From Bacilli bacterium (lineage in GTDB: Bacteria; Bacillota_I; Bacilli_A; RFN20; CAG-826): a stretch of DNA of 64,000 bases. The notes beneath the pieces are model-generated. The model was not told the origin of the DNA. It did no database searches and saw only the letters and a program-made list of their open reading frames with translations. Below, one piece after another: positions 1 through 8,117 of this stretch (position 1 is its first letter; each line of letters opens with the position of its first letter). The stretch spans positions 1-64,000 of the forward strand of contig JALCDB010000003.1 in assembly GCA_022641095.1 (NCBI GenBank), read 5' to 3'. Position numbers and translations under genes: made by a program.

Positions 1-2
1 TG

Positions 3-404
3 TGCGTTTTGGTCGTGCTTCTGTGCGCGTCGCTCTCCGGCATGCTGGTATGGATGACGTTCTCTTTCAAGCCGAAGGTGTGGTTGATGACCTTCATCGC
101 CGTCCCTCTGCCCTTCGTCGCCGTTTGGTGGGTCTTGAACTACGTTAACTGGAGGGTCGAGTTAAAACCAGAGGGGTTCGTCTTCCGCAATTCCCTGAGG
201 GTCGAAAGGGAATACCGCTTCTCTGACGTTTCCGTTTCCCTTTATAAGGAAAGATGGGTGGTCGCAAGGCTGAAGGGAAGCGAAAAAAAGGTGTGCTCGG
301 TCGCTATTTATCAAAGAAACCAAATGGCCTTGCTTTACGCATATGATGCCTATCTCAGAGGGCGAAGAACCTCTCTTGAAAGCGTCGATAAGAAACCGGA
401 ATAG
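3..404 (+). CDS. Membrane protein with PH-like C-terminal domain, 5' end outside window
   Basis: The reading frame is already open at the first bases, so the gene probably begins upstream of the window. Two hydrophobic segments near the visible N-terminus are followed by about 85 residues of beta-rich sequence (WRVELKPEGFVFRNSLR onward) that resembles the PH-like domain of small Bacillota membrane proteins. No catalytic motif is visible. A terminator-like hairpin follows the stop codon. Function unknown. Confidence 0.5.
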   Translation, partial: CVLVVLLCASLSGMLVWMTFSFKPKVWLMTFIAVPLPFVAVWWVLNYVNWRVELKPEGFVFRNSLRVEREYRFSDVSVSLYKERWVVARLKGSEKKVCSVAIYQRNQMALLYAYDAYLRGRRTSLESVDKKPE

Positions 405-411
405 TCCTTCG

Positions 412-442
412 CATTTGCAGGAAAGCGAAAAGCAAATGTTTT
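412..442 (+). terminator. Intrinsic terminator after the PH-like membrane protein
   Basis: CATTTGC (412-418) pairs with GCAAATG (432-438) in a perfect 7-bp stem, followed by TTTT. It lies 8 nt after the stop codon. Confidence 0.55.
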
Positions 443-908
443 GGCGCATTCAATTGCTTTTGGCTAAATGAGGAGCGTTTCGTGTTTTTGATTATTGACC
501 AAAGAGAGGGTAATCGAGACGGATTGCGAGTTCAAGGAAGCCCGAAGAGAAAACATTTGAATGTCCGGTAAAGACAATTTCCGTGTTGAAATCGTGGTTA
601 ACCTCATTTTCTAAGTCGGTTGACGGAATTGTTTCGCTATAGCGTCTTTTGTTGCTTAGAACAACGGGTTTGCGTCTCAACGAAAACAGTAATTTGCCAA
701 AAACGTACGCGGACAAATTCGTCGATTCATGGATTTTGTCTTCTTCTTAGTTCCTTATTTTAACCAAAAACCAAACTAGGCTGAATCAATTTTTGAAAAG
801 ATACCGGGGAAATCGCTTTCATGTACCTCTTTCCTTTGCCATGGCTGACAATTTGACAACGTGAGTTGTCGCCCGTCGCGCTTAGCAGCTGTCCGTTCGT
901 GAGGCACT
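443..908. other. Gene-poor intergenic stretch
   Basis: I see no convincing gene here. A 6-bp hairpin with a GTGA loop (GACAAC / GTTGTC, about 855-870) lies in the probable leader of the downstream permease. A weak TTG-initiated frame on the minus strand (492-716) has no ribosome site and no recognisable domain. Confidence 0.4.
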
Positions 909-913
909 ATGCT

Positions 914-951
914 GGAAAAGCGAAAAGATTTTATTGTTTTTTCGTTTTTCC
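914..951 (+). promoter_or_regulatory. Long stem-loop in the leader of the AzgA/PbuG-type permease
   Basis: GGAAAAGCGAAAAGA (914-928) pairs along all 15 bases with TTTTTTCGTTTTTCC (937-951), using two G-U pairs, around an 8-nt loop. The ribosome site of the permease starts about 32 nt downstream. The 3' arm is U-rich but no separate U-tract follows. It may be an attenuator or an mRNA stability element; I do not recognise an aptamer class next to it. Confidence 0.45.
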
Positions 952-998
952 AAGGGTACGACGCTTGCACATATCTTTGTCCTAGGAGGGAAAAAAGA

Positions 999-2549
999 AT
1001 GGCAGAGGTTCAAGAGACGTTATCCACCAATCCAGGCGAGCCACAGCGCGCGCCAAAAACCACTTTCGGCAAGTGGCTGGACCATTACTTCGGCATATCG
1101 AAGTATGGGTCGACAATCATTCGTGAGTTGATCGGCGGTCTTATCATCTTCCTTGCGATGTTCTACATCCTGCCGGTGAACGCCAACATGCTGACGGGAT
1201 GGAGCTCAATCACTTCCGTCACCACCTCGAACGTCAAGGTTTTGGCCGATGGCACGCGCCAAATCCTCTTATGGGGCGACGTGTGGGCCCCGGTCGCCGC
1301 GGTCTACGCCGGCGTCTTCGCCGCCACGGCCGTCTCGGCGGCGGTAACCACCCTTATCATGGGCTTCTTTGGCAAGTTGCCGGTCGGGCTGGCCTCCGGC
1401 ATGGGCATCAACTCGATGATCGCCTACACCGTGATGCTCGGCATGGGCTACAACTTCGCGCAGTGCATGGCCCTCGTGTTCATGGATGGCCTTATCTTCC
1501 TGATCATTTCCGTCACCCCCCTAAGGGCATGGATCGTCCGTTCGATTCCGCATTCTCTGAAAATCGCGATCAGCGCCGGCATTGGTTTCTTCATCGCTTT
1601 CATTGGCTTGCAGGATATGAAAATCATCGTCCCCAGCAGCTCGACGGCGGTGGCCTTGGGCGATTTCAAGGATCCCTATGTGTTGCTCGGCCTGGCTGGC
1701 CTCATCTTGGTGCTGGCTTTGTCCTCGCTTCCGAAAAACAACAAGGCAACGAGGTGGATCAGCCGCTTCTCGGTCATCATCAGTCTCCTCGTCATGGGCG
1801 TCGTTTCCGCTTCCTGCGGGGTCGCGGGGGTCAATAGCGCCTACACCCTTCCGACTTTCTACGATTCGTCCTACAGCATTTCTTCCCTCGGGGCGTTCGG
1901 CGATGTGTGGGGCGCCTGCTTCCATGGCTTCGACGTCCTGGCTAAGCCCGAGGCCTATGCGCTCATCTTCGCGTTGTTCTTCATCGACTTCTTCGATACC
2001 ACTGGAACTTTGCTTGGCGTCGAGGAAGGCGCCGGGATGGTCAACAAGCGTGGGGAAATCACCGTGAACGATCAGCGCGCCATGATCACCGACGCCTTCG
2101 GCACGCTTGTCGGATCCGTCTGCGGCACCACGAGCGTCACCTCGTTCGTCGAATCGACCACCGGCGTCGCCGCCGGGGCCCGCACGGGCTTAGCCGCGGT
2201 CGTGACCGGTTTGCTCTTCGCCCTTTCTTTAGCGATCTATCCGGCCCTTGGCATGTTCTCGGCCTCATGCGTCACCGGTCTCGCCCTGGTCTACGTCGGC
2301 GTCTGCATGTTCGCCAACCTCTCGAAACTCGAGTGGAAGGATTGGATCGCGGTGGGCAGCGGCTTCATCACCTGCCTGTTCATGTTGGTCACCTACTCCA
2401 TCAGCGACGGGATCGCATGGGGCTTCATCTCCTACACGGTGATGACCTTGGCGGCCAAGCGCTTCCATAAGTCCGACATTCCCGTGACGGCGGTAAGCGC
2501 GGCTTTCCTCGCTCTTTATATCGTCGAATTCGCAACTGGCATCAAATAG
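999..2549 (+). CDS. NCS2 family purine permease (AzgA/PbuG type)
   Basis: Proton-coupled transporter for purine bases (adenine, guanine or hypoxanthine in characterised relatives), acting in the cytoplasmic membrane. The 516-residue protein has some 12-14 hydrophobic segments and two signatures of this branch: FIDFFDTTGTLLGV near residue 333 and GTTSVTSFVESTTGVAAGA near residue 375. The start at 999 follows AGGAGGG with good spacing; the frame extends upstream to 909, but that would read through the leader hairpin. A UraA-type permease lies downstream behind its own terminator and leader, so the two are probably separate units. Exact substrate is inference. Confidence 0.9.
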   Translation: MAEVQETLSTNPGEPQRAPKTTFGKWLDHYFGISKYGSTIIRELIGGLIIFLAMFYILPVNANMLTGWSSITSVTTSNVKVLADGTRQILLWGDVWAPVAAVYAGVFAATAVSAAVTTLIMGFFGKLPVGLASGMGINSMIAYTVMLGMGYNFAQCMALVFMDGLIFLIISVTPLRAWIVRSIPHSLKIAISAGIGFFIAFIGLQDMKIIVPSSSTAVALGDFKDPYVLLGLAGLILVLALSSLPKNNKATRWISRFSVIISLLVMGVVSASCGVAGVNSAYTLPTFYDSSYSISSLGAFGDVWGACFHGFDVLAKPEAYALIFALFFIDFFDTTGTLLGVEEGAGMVNKRGEITVNDQRAMITDAFGTLVGSVCGTTSVTSFVESTTGVAAGARTGLAAVVTGLLFALSLAIYPALGMFSASCVTGLALVYVGVCMFANLSKLEWKDWIAVGSGFITCLFMLVTYSISDGIAWGFISYTVMTLAAKRFHKSDIPVTAVSAAFLALYIVEFATGIK

Positions 2550-2566
2550 ATATCCCTGATGGTTGA

Positions 2567-2596
2567 GGGGATCCGCGATTGGGTCCCCTTTTCTTT
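2567..2596 (+). terminator. Intrinsic terminator of the AzgA/PbuG-type permease
   Basis: GGGGATCC (2567-2574) pairs with GGGTCCCC (2581-2588), with one G-U pair and a 6-nt loop, followed by TTTTCTTT. Confidence 0.8.
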
Positions 2597-2739
2597 AAAG
2601 GAACGCTTAGCCCTAGTTAAAATAGAGGCGCTTGCGCGATATTGGCTTCATCAAGGAAGAATATGATCGCGAGCCGACCAAAAAGCGAAAAAAAGAACCA
2701 CAACAGGCTTATTTCTCATCGAAGGAAGAAAATTATTAT

Positions 2740-2975
2740 AACCTGAAAACGCCGCCGTTCCCACGAAAAATCGCTTTCAAGGAAGCAACATGTCTTTGCG
2801 CTTGAAAGTGGTGGCCTTTCCGTTAGACTACCCCTCGGGAGCGTGAGGAATGAGAGAACATCGGGGATCGAAAAAAGAAAATCGGTTTGCCTTTGTTCCC
2901 TTGTCGCTTCGCCTCATATATCCAGCGCTCACGAAGGACTGATTCGTTAGTCCTTCTTTTTTTGCGCCGGAGAAA
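2740..2975 (+). promoter_or_regulatory. Attenuator-type leader of the uracil permease gene
   Basis: A leader of more than 200 nt contains a hairpin CTTTCAAG / CTTGAAAG (about 2774-2808). Near its end is a complete intrinsic terminator: GAAGGACT (2933-2940), 8-nt loop, AGTCCTTC (2949-2956), then seven T. This lies only about 22 nt before the start codon. CGTGAG (2852-2857) can pair with CTCACG (2929-2934), overlapping the first base of the terminator stem and so offering an alternative fold. A terminator inside a leader implies conditional read-through. I see neither a purine aptamer nor a good PyrR binding loop, so the signal is unknown. Confidence 0.55.
2933..2963 (+). terminator. Intrinsic terminator inside the uracil permease leader
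   Basis: Perfect 8-bp stem GAAGGACT / AGTCCTTC with loop GATTCGTT and a T7 run, placed between the leader and the ribosome site of the gene it precedes. Confidence 0.8.
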
Positions 2976-2985
2976 GGATTCTTCA

Positions 2986-4449
2986 ATGGAAAACGAGAAA
3001 CGGATGCTTCTGGACGTCGACGAGTTCCCCAAAAGGAAAAGCCAAGCCCTGATCTTGGCCATCCAACACGTGCTGGCTATGTTCGTGGCCTGCATCACGG
3101 TCCCTTCGATTGTCTTCCAGAATTATGTGACGGCGGACGGGACGCCATTGACGCAAGTTCTGTTGGCGCCAACGATCGTGGCCGCCGGGGTTGGAACCCT
3201 TTTCTATTTGGCCATGACCAAATTCAAGGCGCCGATGTTTTTGGCTTCCAGTTTCGCTTATATGTCGCCGATGATCTCCGCCATCGCCCTTGGTCGCACG
3301 GAGCATGGGCTGATAGATGGGGCGACCGTCTATACCGCCAATCTTTGGATTCTTCCGGTTGGGATGGCCATGGTGGGCGCGGTTTATTGTCTGGTCGCTT
3401 TCCTCATTAAACTCTTCGGCGTCAACTGGCTGAATAAACTCCTGCCGCCGATCGTCATCGGCCCGGTCATCATGGTCATCGGCCTTTCCCTCGCCGCCAG
3501 CGCGGTTGATAACCTCCAAGGCACGGCTTCTTCCGCCTCGGGTTACAACCTCATGGGAATCCTCTGTGGCCTTCTGGCGATGGTCATCACCGCCCTAGCG
3601 GCCCATTATGGGAAAGGCACGGTTTCGCTGATTCCGTTCGTGATCGGCATGGCCGGCGGCTATTTGGCCGCGATCCTCGTGACCGCGATCGGCTGTTATG
3701 GCTGTGGAGACAGTTACTTCCGGATCGTCGATTTCTCCCCGCTCATCCGGAATTTCAGCCCCGTCGATTTCGCCTCCTTCCTCGATTACCCGCGCTTCCT
3801 GTTCCTTTTGAATGGCTCCTCGGTTGCGCTAAGCTGGGGAAACGTTGGCCAAGCGGCGCTTCTCTTCATCCCCGTGAGCTTCGTCACCATCTGCGAGCAT
3901 ATCGGCGATCACAAGAACATGTCGGGGATTTTGGGTCGGGATCTTCTAGTTGATCCGGGCTTGAGCAGAACCTTGATCGGAGATGGGATCGCCACCGCCC
4001 TCTCGGGGCCCCTTTGCGGCGCGGCCAACACCACATATGGGGAAAACGTCGCGGTGGTGGGCCTCACCCGCATCGCTTCGGTCAGAGTCATCGTCCTGGC
4101 CTGCCTGATCGCGATCGGCCTTGGCTTCCTGTCGCCGCTGATGGCTCTGGCGATGACGATTCCTTCCTGCGTAACCGGAGGGGTTTCGATGATTCTCTAC
4201 GGGTTCATCGCCGCCAGCGGCATTAAGATTCTGATCAACGAACGCATCGACTTCGGGAAGACGAAAAACGTCTTCGTCGCCTCAACCATCCTCGTCAGCG
4301 GCATCGGTGGCTTGGCCTTCTCCTTCTCGGATGCCTCGGGGGCGGAGGTGGTGAAGATCACCTCCATCGCCGTCTGCATGTTGCTTGGAATCGCGATGAA
4401 CGCCATCCTGAAAGAAAAGAAACCCGCGAATCAGGCGCCGGGAAAATAA
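2986..4449 (+). CDS. uraA: Uracil permease, NCS2 family (UraA type)
   Basis: Membrane symporter importing uracil for pyrimidine salvage. The 487-residue protein has the NCS2 fold with about 14 hydrophobic segments. NTTYGENVAVVGLTRIAS near residue 348 and GGVSMILYGFIAASGIK near residue 397 match the UraA/PyrP branch closely, better than the xanthine branch. The start at 2986 follows GGAGAAAGG; the frame extends to 2887, but that part includes the leader terminator. The upstream leader suggests control by transcription attenuation. Xanthine remains a possible alternative substrate. Confidence 0.85.
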   Translation: MENEKRMLLDVDEFPKRKSQALILAIQHVLAMFVACITVPSIVFQNYVTADGTPLTQVLLAPTIVAAGVGTLFYLAMTKFKAPMFLASSFAYMSPMISAIALGRTEHGLIDGATVYTANLWILPVGMAMVGAVYCLVAFLIKLFGVNWLNKLLPPIVIGPVIMVIGLSLAASAVDNLQGTASSASGYNLMGILCGLLAMVITALAAHYGKGTVSLIPFVIGMAGGYLAAILVTAIGCYGCGDSYFRIVDFSPLIRNFSPVDFASFLDYPRFLFLLNGSSVALSWGNVGQAALLFIPVSFVTICEHIGDHKNMSGILGRDLLVDPGLSRTLIGDGIATALSGPLCGAANTTYGENVAVVGLTRIASVRVIVLACLIAIGLGFLSPLMALAMTIPSCVTGGVSMILYGFIAASGIKILINERIDFGKTKNVFVASTILVSGIGGLAFSFSDASGAEVVKITSIAVCMLLGIAMNAILKEKKPANQAPGK

Positions 4450-4640
4450 GAGGGCCCCTGAGCGAAAGCCGTTGGATAGGGTCGCCTTTTCATATATTGG
4501 GAAGCGATGGCAAAACAAGCCCTTTCGTCAGTTTATCGTTGATCATCTCAAGTAAAAAAGGAAAGGCGTACTGAGGCAAGGAAAAATAGAAAGATCTTTT
4601 TCCGAAGTTCCCGGGGATTAATTTGTAAACGCGCAGAATC

Positions 4641-5906
4641 TTATACGGGGTTTTTCCCTTCCGCCAGCGCTTTGGCCGAAGCCGTTTTTCCGTTCTTGGC
4701 TTTTGATTCGACGACGGATATTCCGTCCTTTTCTTCAATAAAGAAATCATTTTCCTGGTGGCGTTTGGTATCGGAATAGTAATAAAGAGACAATCCGGCT
4801 TTGTATTGCATATCGGCCGCCAGCGCTTCATATATTGCCCCTTTGTAAGCTCCAAGGTCTCCGTTTAGGATGCCTTGGGTGAGCGTTAGTGGATAAGAAG
4901 CGGTCAATAATCCGATATCGGTTGGATAGACTTTGAACTCCTCGCTAATGGAGTTCTTAGACAGTGGTGGCTCTATGGCCCGAAGGTTATGCGCCATCGC
5001 GATGAGTCCGGCTTTTTCCATCCAAGCCAAGGCATCGGAAAACTCACTGCTTCTTCCTCCGCCTTGGACACAGCTATATTTGAATTTTTTATTTTCTTTT
5101 GCTAGTTGGTCGGAGATGCTTCGATAAGCCCTTTGGGTTCTAATCAGCAGCGTTGGGTCAATGATGGCGGCCCCGTTTCTGTCTATTTTCTTTCCGAAAT
5201 CATCTTCGTAGTCTTTAAGCAACCGCACCTGAACGTTTCTAGCTTCAAGCAAATCCTTGGAGTTTAGGAACGCGACAACCGCTTCGGGCATGCCTCCGAC
5301 CACAACATAGCGGAGAAGGTGCGAAGACAAAACCGAATGAATGGTTGGAGAAACCTCGGAGAAAGAAGCCACGCTGTTTTTTATTTCCTTGATAGCCTCC
5401 ACGCTTACTTTGCTTGCCCACAAGAATTCTTCAAAGTCTAAGGCGGTCATGTCTATGTATTCTTCATAGCCAACCGGAGTGTTCTTTTTGGCCTTTTCGT
5501 TAACTCCGGCAACCCCAAGCAAAGAACCGGTGGCGATAATGTCATATCCAGAATTGACTCCGAAGATCTTAAAAGACTCTCTTGCCAAGGGGCAGTCTCC
5601 GACTTCGTCAAAGATTAAGCATGTTTTGCCTTTTTCAAAGTTTTTATCAGGAAAACGAATTCTTGAACTTGCGATGATCGATTCCAGAGTCACCCTTCCC
5701 TCATCGCCGTTGTTCTCAAAGATCGTTTGGAGCGACTTATCGTGACGAAAATCAAAAAGGATCCAGTTCTCATAATTTTCTTTCGCGAATCTTAAAGCGC
5801 TATAAGACTTCCCAACTTGTCTCAGCCCCTCGATGATCAAAGGCTTATGGTTCGGTCGGTTTTTCCACTTTAGCAACGATTCCTCTATCTTCCTTTTTAG
5901 TTCCAT
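4641..5906 (-). CDS. AAA ATPase with DUF4143 C-terminal domain, frameshifted near its 3' end
   Basis: The N-terminus carries a Walker A motif (EGLRQVGKSYSALRF, near residue 30) and FDEVGDCP as Walker B, followed by the DUF4143 region found in many archaeal and bacterial ATPases of unknown role. The uninterrupted frame stops after KALAEGKNPV. The expected family tail (PYKILRVYKLIPGNFGK, then a hydrophobic end) continues in the +1 frame down to 4490, so one extra base at A5/C4 (4647-4655) has probably truncated the last 50 residues. The start follows a weak GGGAG. Three copies of an operator-like repeat lie upstream. Relatives often sit in accessory regions; no function can be assigned. Confidence 0.8.
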   Translation of the reverse strand: MELKRKIEESLLKWKNRPNHKPLIIEGLRQVGKSYSALRFAKENYENWILFDFRHDKSLQTIFENNGDEGRVTLESIIASSRIRFPDKNFEKGKTCLIFDEVGDCPLARESFKIFGVNSGYDIIATGSLLGVAGVNEKAKKNTPVGYEEYIDMTALDFEEFLWASKVSVEAIKEIKNSVASFSEVSPTIHSVLSSHLLRYVVVGGMPEAVVAFLNSKDLLEARNVQVRLLKDYEDDFGKKIDRNGAAIIDPTLLIRTQRAYRSISDQLAKENKKFKYSCVQGGGRSSEFSDALAWMEKAGLIAMAHNLRAIEPPLSKNSISEEFKVYPTDIGLLTASYPLTLTQGILNGDLGAYKGAIYEALAADMQYKAGLSLYYYSDTKRHQENDFFIEEKDGISVVESKAKNGKTASAKALAEGKNPV

Positions 5907-5945
5907 GGGACTCCCTGTGAATCCTTTTTACCATAAAGCAAAGAA

Positions 5946-6016
5946 AACTTCGAAAAATGTACTGTGTTGCACTTTTCGAAGTCGGAAAATGCATTTTGTT
6001 TCACTTTTCGAAGTTT
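5946..6016 (-). promoter_or_regulatory. Three ACTTCGAAAAGTG-type operator repeats upstream of the ATPase
   Basis: AACTTCGAAAAATG (5946-5959) is followed by GCACTTTTCGAAGT (5969-5982) and TCACTTTTCGAAGT (6001-6014). The first is inverted relative to the other two. They occupy the promoter region of the minus-strand AAA/DUF4143 gene, which suggests cooperative binding of a regulator or of the protein itself. Confidence 0.55.
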
Positions 6017-6217
6017 CTATGTATCCTAAAAAATTAAATAAAAATGATTTTGTCTGACAAAAGAAGCTGGATATCAAGCGAAGCCGGGATTAATAAAGAT
6101 GGGTCAATGTTGGACGGGTCGTATCCTTTCTCGATTCAAAAAACATATTTTCAGAAATCTCGATTTCAAATGGACTTTTGAGAATCGTTCAGTAAATGAG
6201 AATTTGTTAAAAGCATC

Positions 6218-6249
6218 AAAAAAGCCAGCGGACGTTGAGGTTCGCTGGT
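6218..6249 (-). terminator. Terminator of the five-tRNA cluster
   Basis: On the minus strand CCAGCG pairs with CGCTGG (6243-6248 with 6225-6230) around a 12-nt loop, followed by CTTTTTT. It lies 13 nt beyond the 3' end of tRNA-Leu. Confidence 0.75.
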
Positions 6250-6261
6250 TTGGATATTCTA

Positions 6262-6348
6262 TGGTGCCCGGGACCGGACTCGAACCGGTATGGATTTAGG
6301 GTCCGAGGGATTTTAAGTCCCTTGCGTCTACCTTTTCGCCACCTGGGC
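6262..6348 (-). tRNA. tRNA-Leu (anticodon TAA)
   Basis: Class II tRNA with a variable arm and encoded CCA. The anticodon loop CTTAAAA sits between AGGGA and TCCCT. The T arm GGTTCGAGTCC is intact. The acceptor stem has one A-C mismatch. It is the promoter-distal member of the cluster. Confidence 0.93.
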
Positions 6349-6356
6349 CAATAAAA

Positions 6357-6432
6357 TGGTCCCCCGTGACGGGCTTGAACCGTCGACCCCTTGATTAAAA
6401 GTCAAGTGCTCTACCACTGAGCTAACGGAGGA
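6357..6432 (-). tRNA. tRNA-Lys (anticodon TTT)
   Basis: 76 nt with encoded CCA. The anticodon stem TTGA / TCAA encloses the loop CTTTTAA; acceptor TCCTCCG pairs with CGGGGGA using wobble pairs. The D arm TAGCTCAGTGGTAGAGC is canonical. Confidence 0.95.
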
Positions 6433-6438
6433 TATGCA

Positions 6439-6513
6439 TGGCTGGGGTGGCTGGGATCGGACCAGCGAATGACAGAGTCAAAGTCTGTTGCCTTACCACT
6501 TGGCTACACCCCA
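6439..6513 (-). tRNA. tRNA-Gln (anticodon TTG)
   Basis: 75 nt with encoded CCA. The anticodon loop CTTTGAC lies between ACAGA and TCTGT; acceptor TGGGGTG pairs with CACCCCA. It is six bases upstream of tRNA-Lys in the same transcript. Confidence 0.95.
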
Positions 6514-6521
6514 ACAAAGAG

Positions 6522-6605
6522 TGGTGGGCGAAGATGGATTTGAACCACCGAACCCGAAGGAGCTGATTTACAGTCAGCCGCGTTTGGCCACTTCGCTATT
6601 CGCCC
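6522..6605 (-). tRNA. tRNA-Tyr (anticodon GTA)
   Basis: 84 nt with a medium-long variable arm and encoded CCA. The anticodon stem GCTGA / TCAGC encloses CTGTAAA. Acceptor GGGCGAA pairs with TTCGCCC. Confidence 0.95.
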
Positions 6606-6635
6606 ACAGATTTCGACGCGCGCTTGTGATTGCAA

Positions 6636-6710
6636 TGGTGGATGCTGCAGGGTTCGGACCTGCGACCCCCGCCTTGTAAGGGCGATGCTCTCCCGCTGAG
6701 CTAAGCATCC
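6636..6710 (-). tRNA. tRNA-Val (anticodon TAC)
   Basis: 75 nt with encoded CCA. Anticodon loop CTTACAA lies between TCGCC and GGGCG; acceptor GGATGCT pairs with AGCATCC. It is the promoter-proximal gene of the cluster; AT-rich sequence just upstream (6738-6780) probably holds the promoter. Confidence 0.95.
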
Positions 6711-6781
6711 AACAGGTTCTCGCCTTCAAAACGTGCGGTTATAAATATACCATTGACCCTGTGGACCGTCAATCGAATTAA

Positions 6782-6820
6782 GGGCGGCATCACTACGTGA
6801 TTTTCCCGAAGGCCGCCCTC
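6782..6820 (-). terminator. Possible terminator after pgi
   Basis: AGGGCGGC and GCCGCCCT form a perfect 8-bp stem with a loop of about 22 nt, just past the pgi stop on the minus strand. The following TAATTCGATT is a poor U-tract, so termination is uncertain. Confidence 0.4.
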
Positions 6821-6826
6821 ATAGGT

Positions 6827-8113
6827 TCAGAAGCCTGGTTTCCCCAGCAAACGGAACATATTGCGCTTGTAGATTTCGACGCCGGGCTGGTTGAATGGGT
6901 TGACTCCGTTCAGGTAGGCCGACATGGCGCAGGCCCGTTCGAAAAAGTAGAAAAGATAACCGAGGTTATGGGCGTTCATCTCCTCGAGCTCGAGGACGAC
7001 GTTGCTGATTTTCCCGTCTTCGGTATGGGCCGCGAGCGTCCCTTCGAAGGCACGGTCCTGGATGTTGCCGAGCGAACGGCCCTCAAGGTAGTTGAGCCCG
7101 TCGAGGTTGGCCTCGTCATGGGGCACCTTGACGTCGTGACGGTGATGCGAGAGATGCAAGACCGTCTCGAATAAGACGGGGGTGCCGTCTTGGATGAACT
7201 GCCCCAGCGAATGGAGGTCGGTCGTGAAGGTGGCCGAATCGGGCAGAAGGCCTTTCTTGCCCTTGCCTTCGCTTTCCCCGAAAAGCTGTTTCCACCATTC
7301 GCCGATTTGGACGAGTCCCGGGACGTAGGTGACGAACATCTCGACGGCTTTGTGATAGGTGGCGTACATGGCTCGCCGGATGACCGCGTATTTGTAGGCT
7401 TGGTTCCTATCGAGGTTGGGGTCCTCAAGGTCACGCCGCGCGTCGGCGCTGCCAAGGAGGATCTCATGGGGGTCGATGCCGGCGCAGGCGATCGGGAAAA
7501 GGCCGACCGCGGTCTGCACGCTGTAACGGCCTCCGATGTCGTCGGGGATCGTGAAGCGAACGTAACCTTCTTTTTCGGCGAGGGCGAAAAGAGCCCCGCG
7601 CGCCTTGTCGGTCGTGGCGATGATGGCTTTGCGGGCCGCTTCGACGCCATCGCGTTTTTCGAGCATCTCGCGGAGCAGACGGAAGGCGACCGAGGTTTCG
7701 GTCGTGGTTCCGCTCTTGGAGATGACGTTGATGGCGAATCTCCTGCCCTTAAGGTATTCGAGTCGCTGGGCGATATAGGTCGGATCAAAAGTTTGGCCAA
7801 GCCAGATTATCTCCATTTTCCCGTTGGGCAAAGTGCCGTTGATGGCCTCGATGGCCGCTCGGGCGCCCAAATAGGATCCGCCGATGCCGCAAACGACGAG
7901 GACATCGTAGTTTGCGCGGACGTAATCGGCTTCTTCGACGATGCGATCCAGTTCTTCATGATCGTAGTCGACGGGCCAATCGACCCAGCCGAGGAAATCG
8001 TTGCCCGCCCCGGTCTTATTGACGATCATGTCGTTGATTTCGTTGACTTTCTCCTGATACGAGGGGATATCGATTCTGTCGATAAGATTGTTCGTTTTCG
8101 TTTCGATCACCAT
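6827..8113 (-). CDS. pgi: Glucose-6-phosphate isomerase
   Basis: Interconverts glucose 6-phosphate and fructose 6-phosphate in glycolysis, in the cytosol. 428 residues, typical of the short bacterial form. GIGGSYLGARAAIEA (near residue 79) and the sugar-phosphate loop ISKSGTTTETSVAFR (near 137) are present, and the C-terminus YKRNMFRLLGKPGF is the family's usual end, followed by TGA. The start at 8113 follows GAGGATT; the frame extends to 8170 but would overlap the S1-domain gene. It is the last gene of an operon with that gene, an IspD-like protein and an HAD phosphatase. Confidence 0.96.
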   Translation of the reverse strand: MVIETKTNNLIDRIDIPSYQEKVNEINDMIVNKTGAGNDFLGWVDWPVDYDHEELDRIVEEADYVRANYDVLVVCGIGGSYLGARAAIEAINGTLPNGKMEIIWLGQTFDPTYIAQRLEYLKGRRFAINVISKSGTTTETSVAFRLLREMLEKRDGVEAARKAIIATTDKARGALFALAEKEGYVRFTIPDDIGGRYSVQTAVGLFPIACAGIDPHEILLGSADARRDLEDPNLDRNQAYKYAVIRRAMYATYHKAVEMFVTYVPGLVQIGEWWKQLFGESEGKGKKGLLPDSATFTTDLHSLGQFIQDGTPVLFETVLHLSHHRHDVKVPHDEANLDGLNYLEGRSLGNIQDRAFEGTLAAHTEDGKISNVVLELEEMNAHNLGYLFYFFERACAMSAYLNGVNPFNQPGVEIYKRNMFRLLGKPGF

Positions 8114-8117
8114 ATTG

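Noticed and set aside
492-716. 74-codon minus-strand frame starting with TTG
   Set aside because: No ribosome site, no recognised domain and a weak start; protein-like composition alone is not enough.
800-2985. Purine riboswitch before either nucleobase permease
   Set aside because: The conserved aptamer pieces (TATA-AATC with the paired kissing loops) are not present in either leader.
4641-4660. Programmed +1 frameshifting in the AAA/DUF4143 gene
   Set aside because: No stop-codon or slow-codon arrangement typical of +1 sites; an extra base in A5/C4 explains it better.
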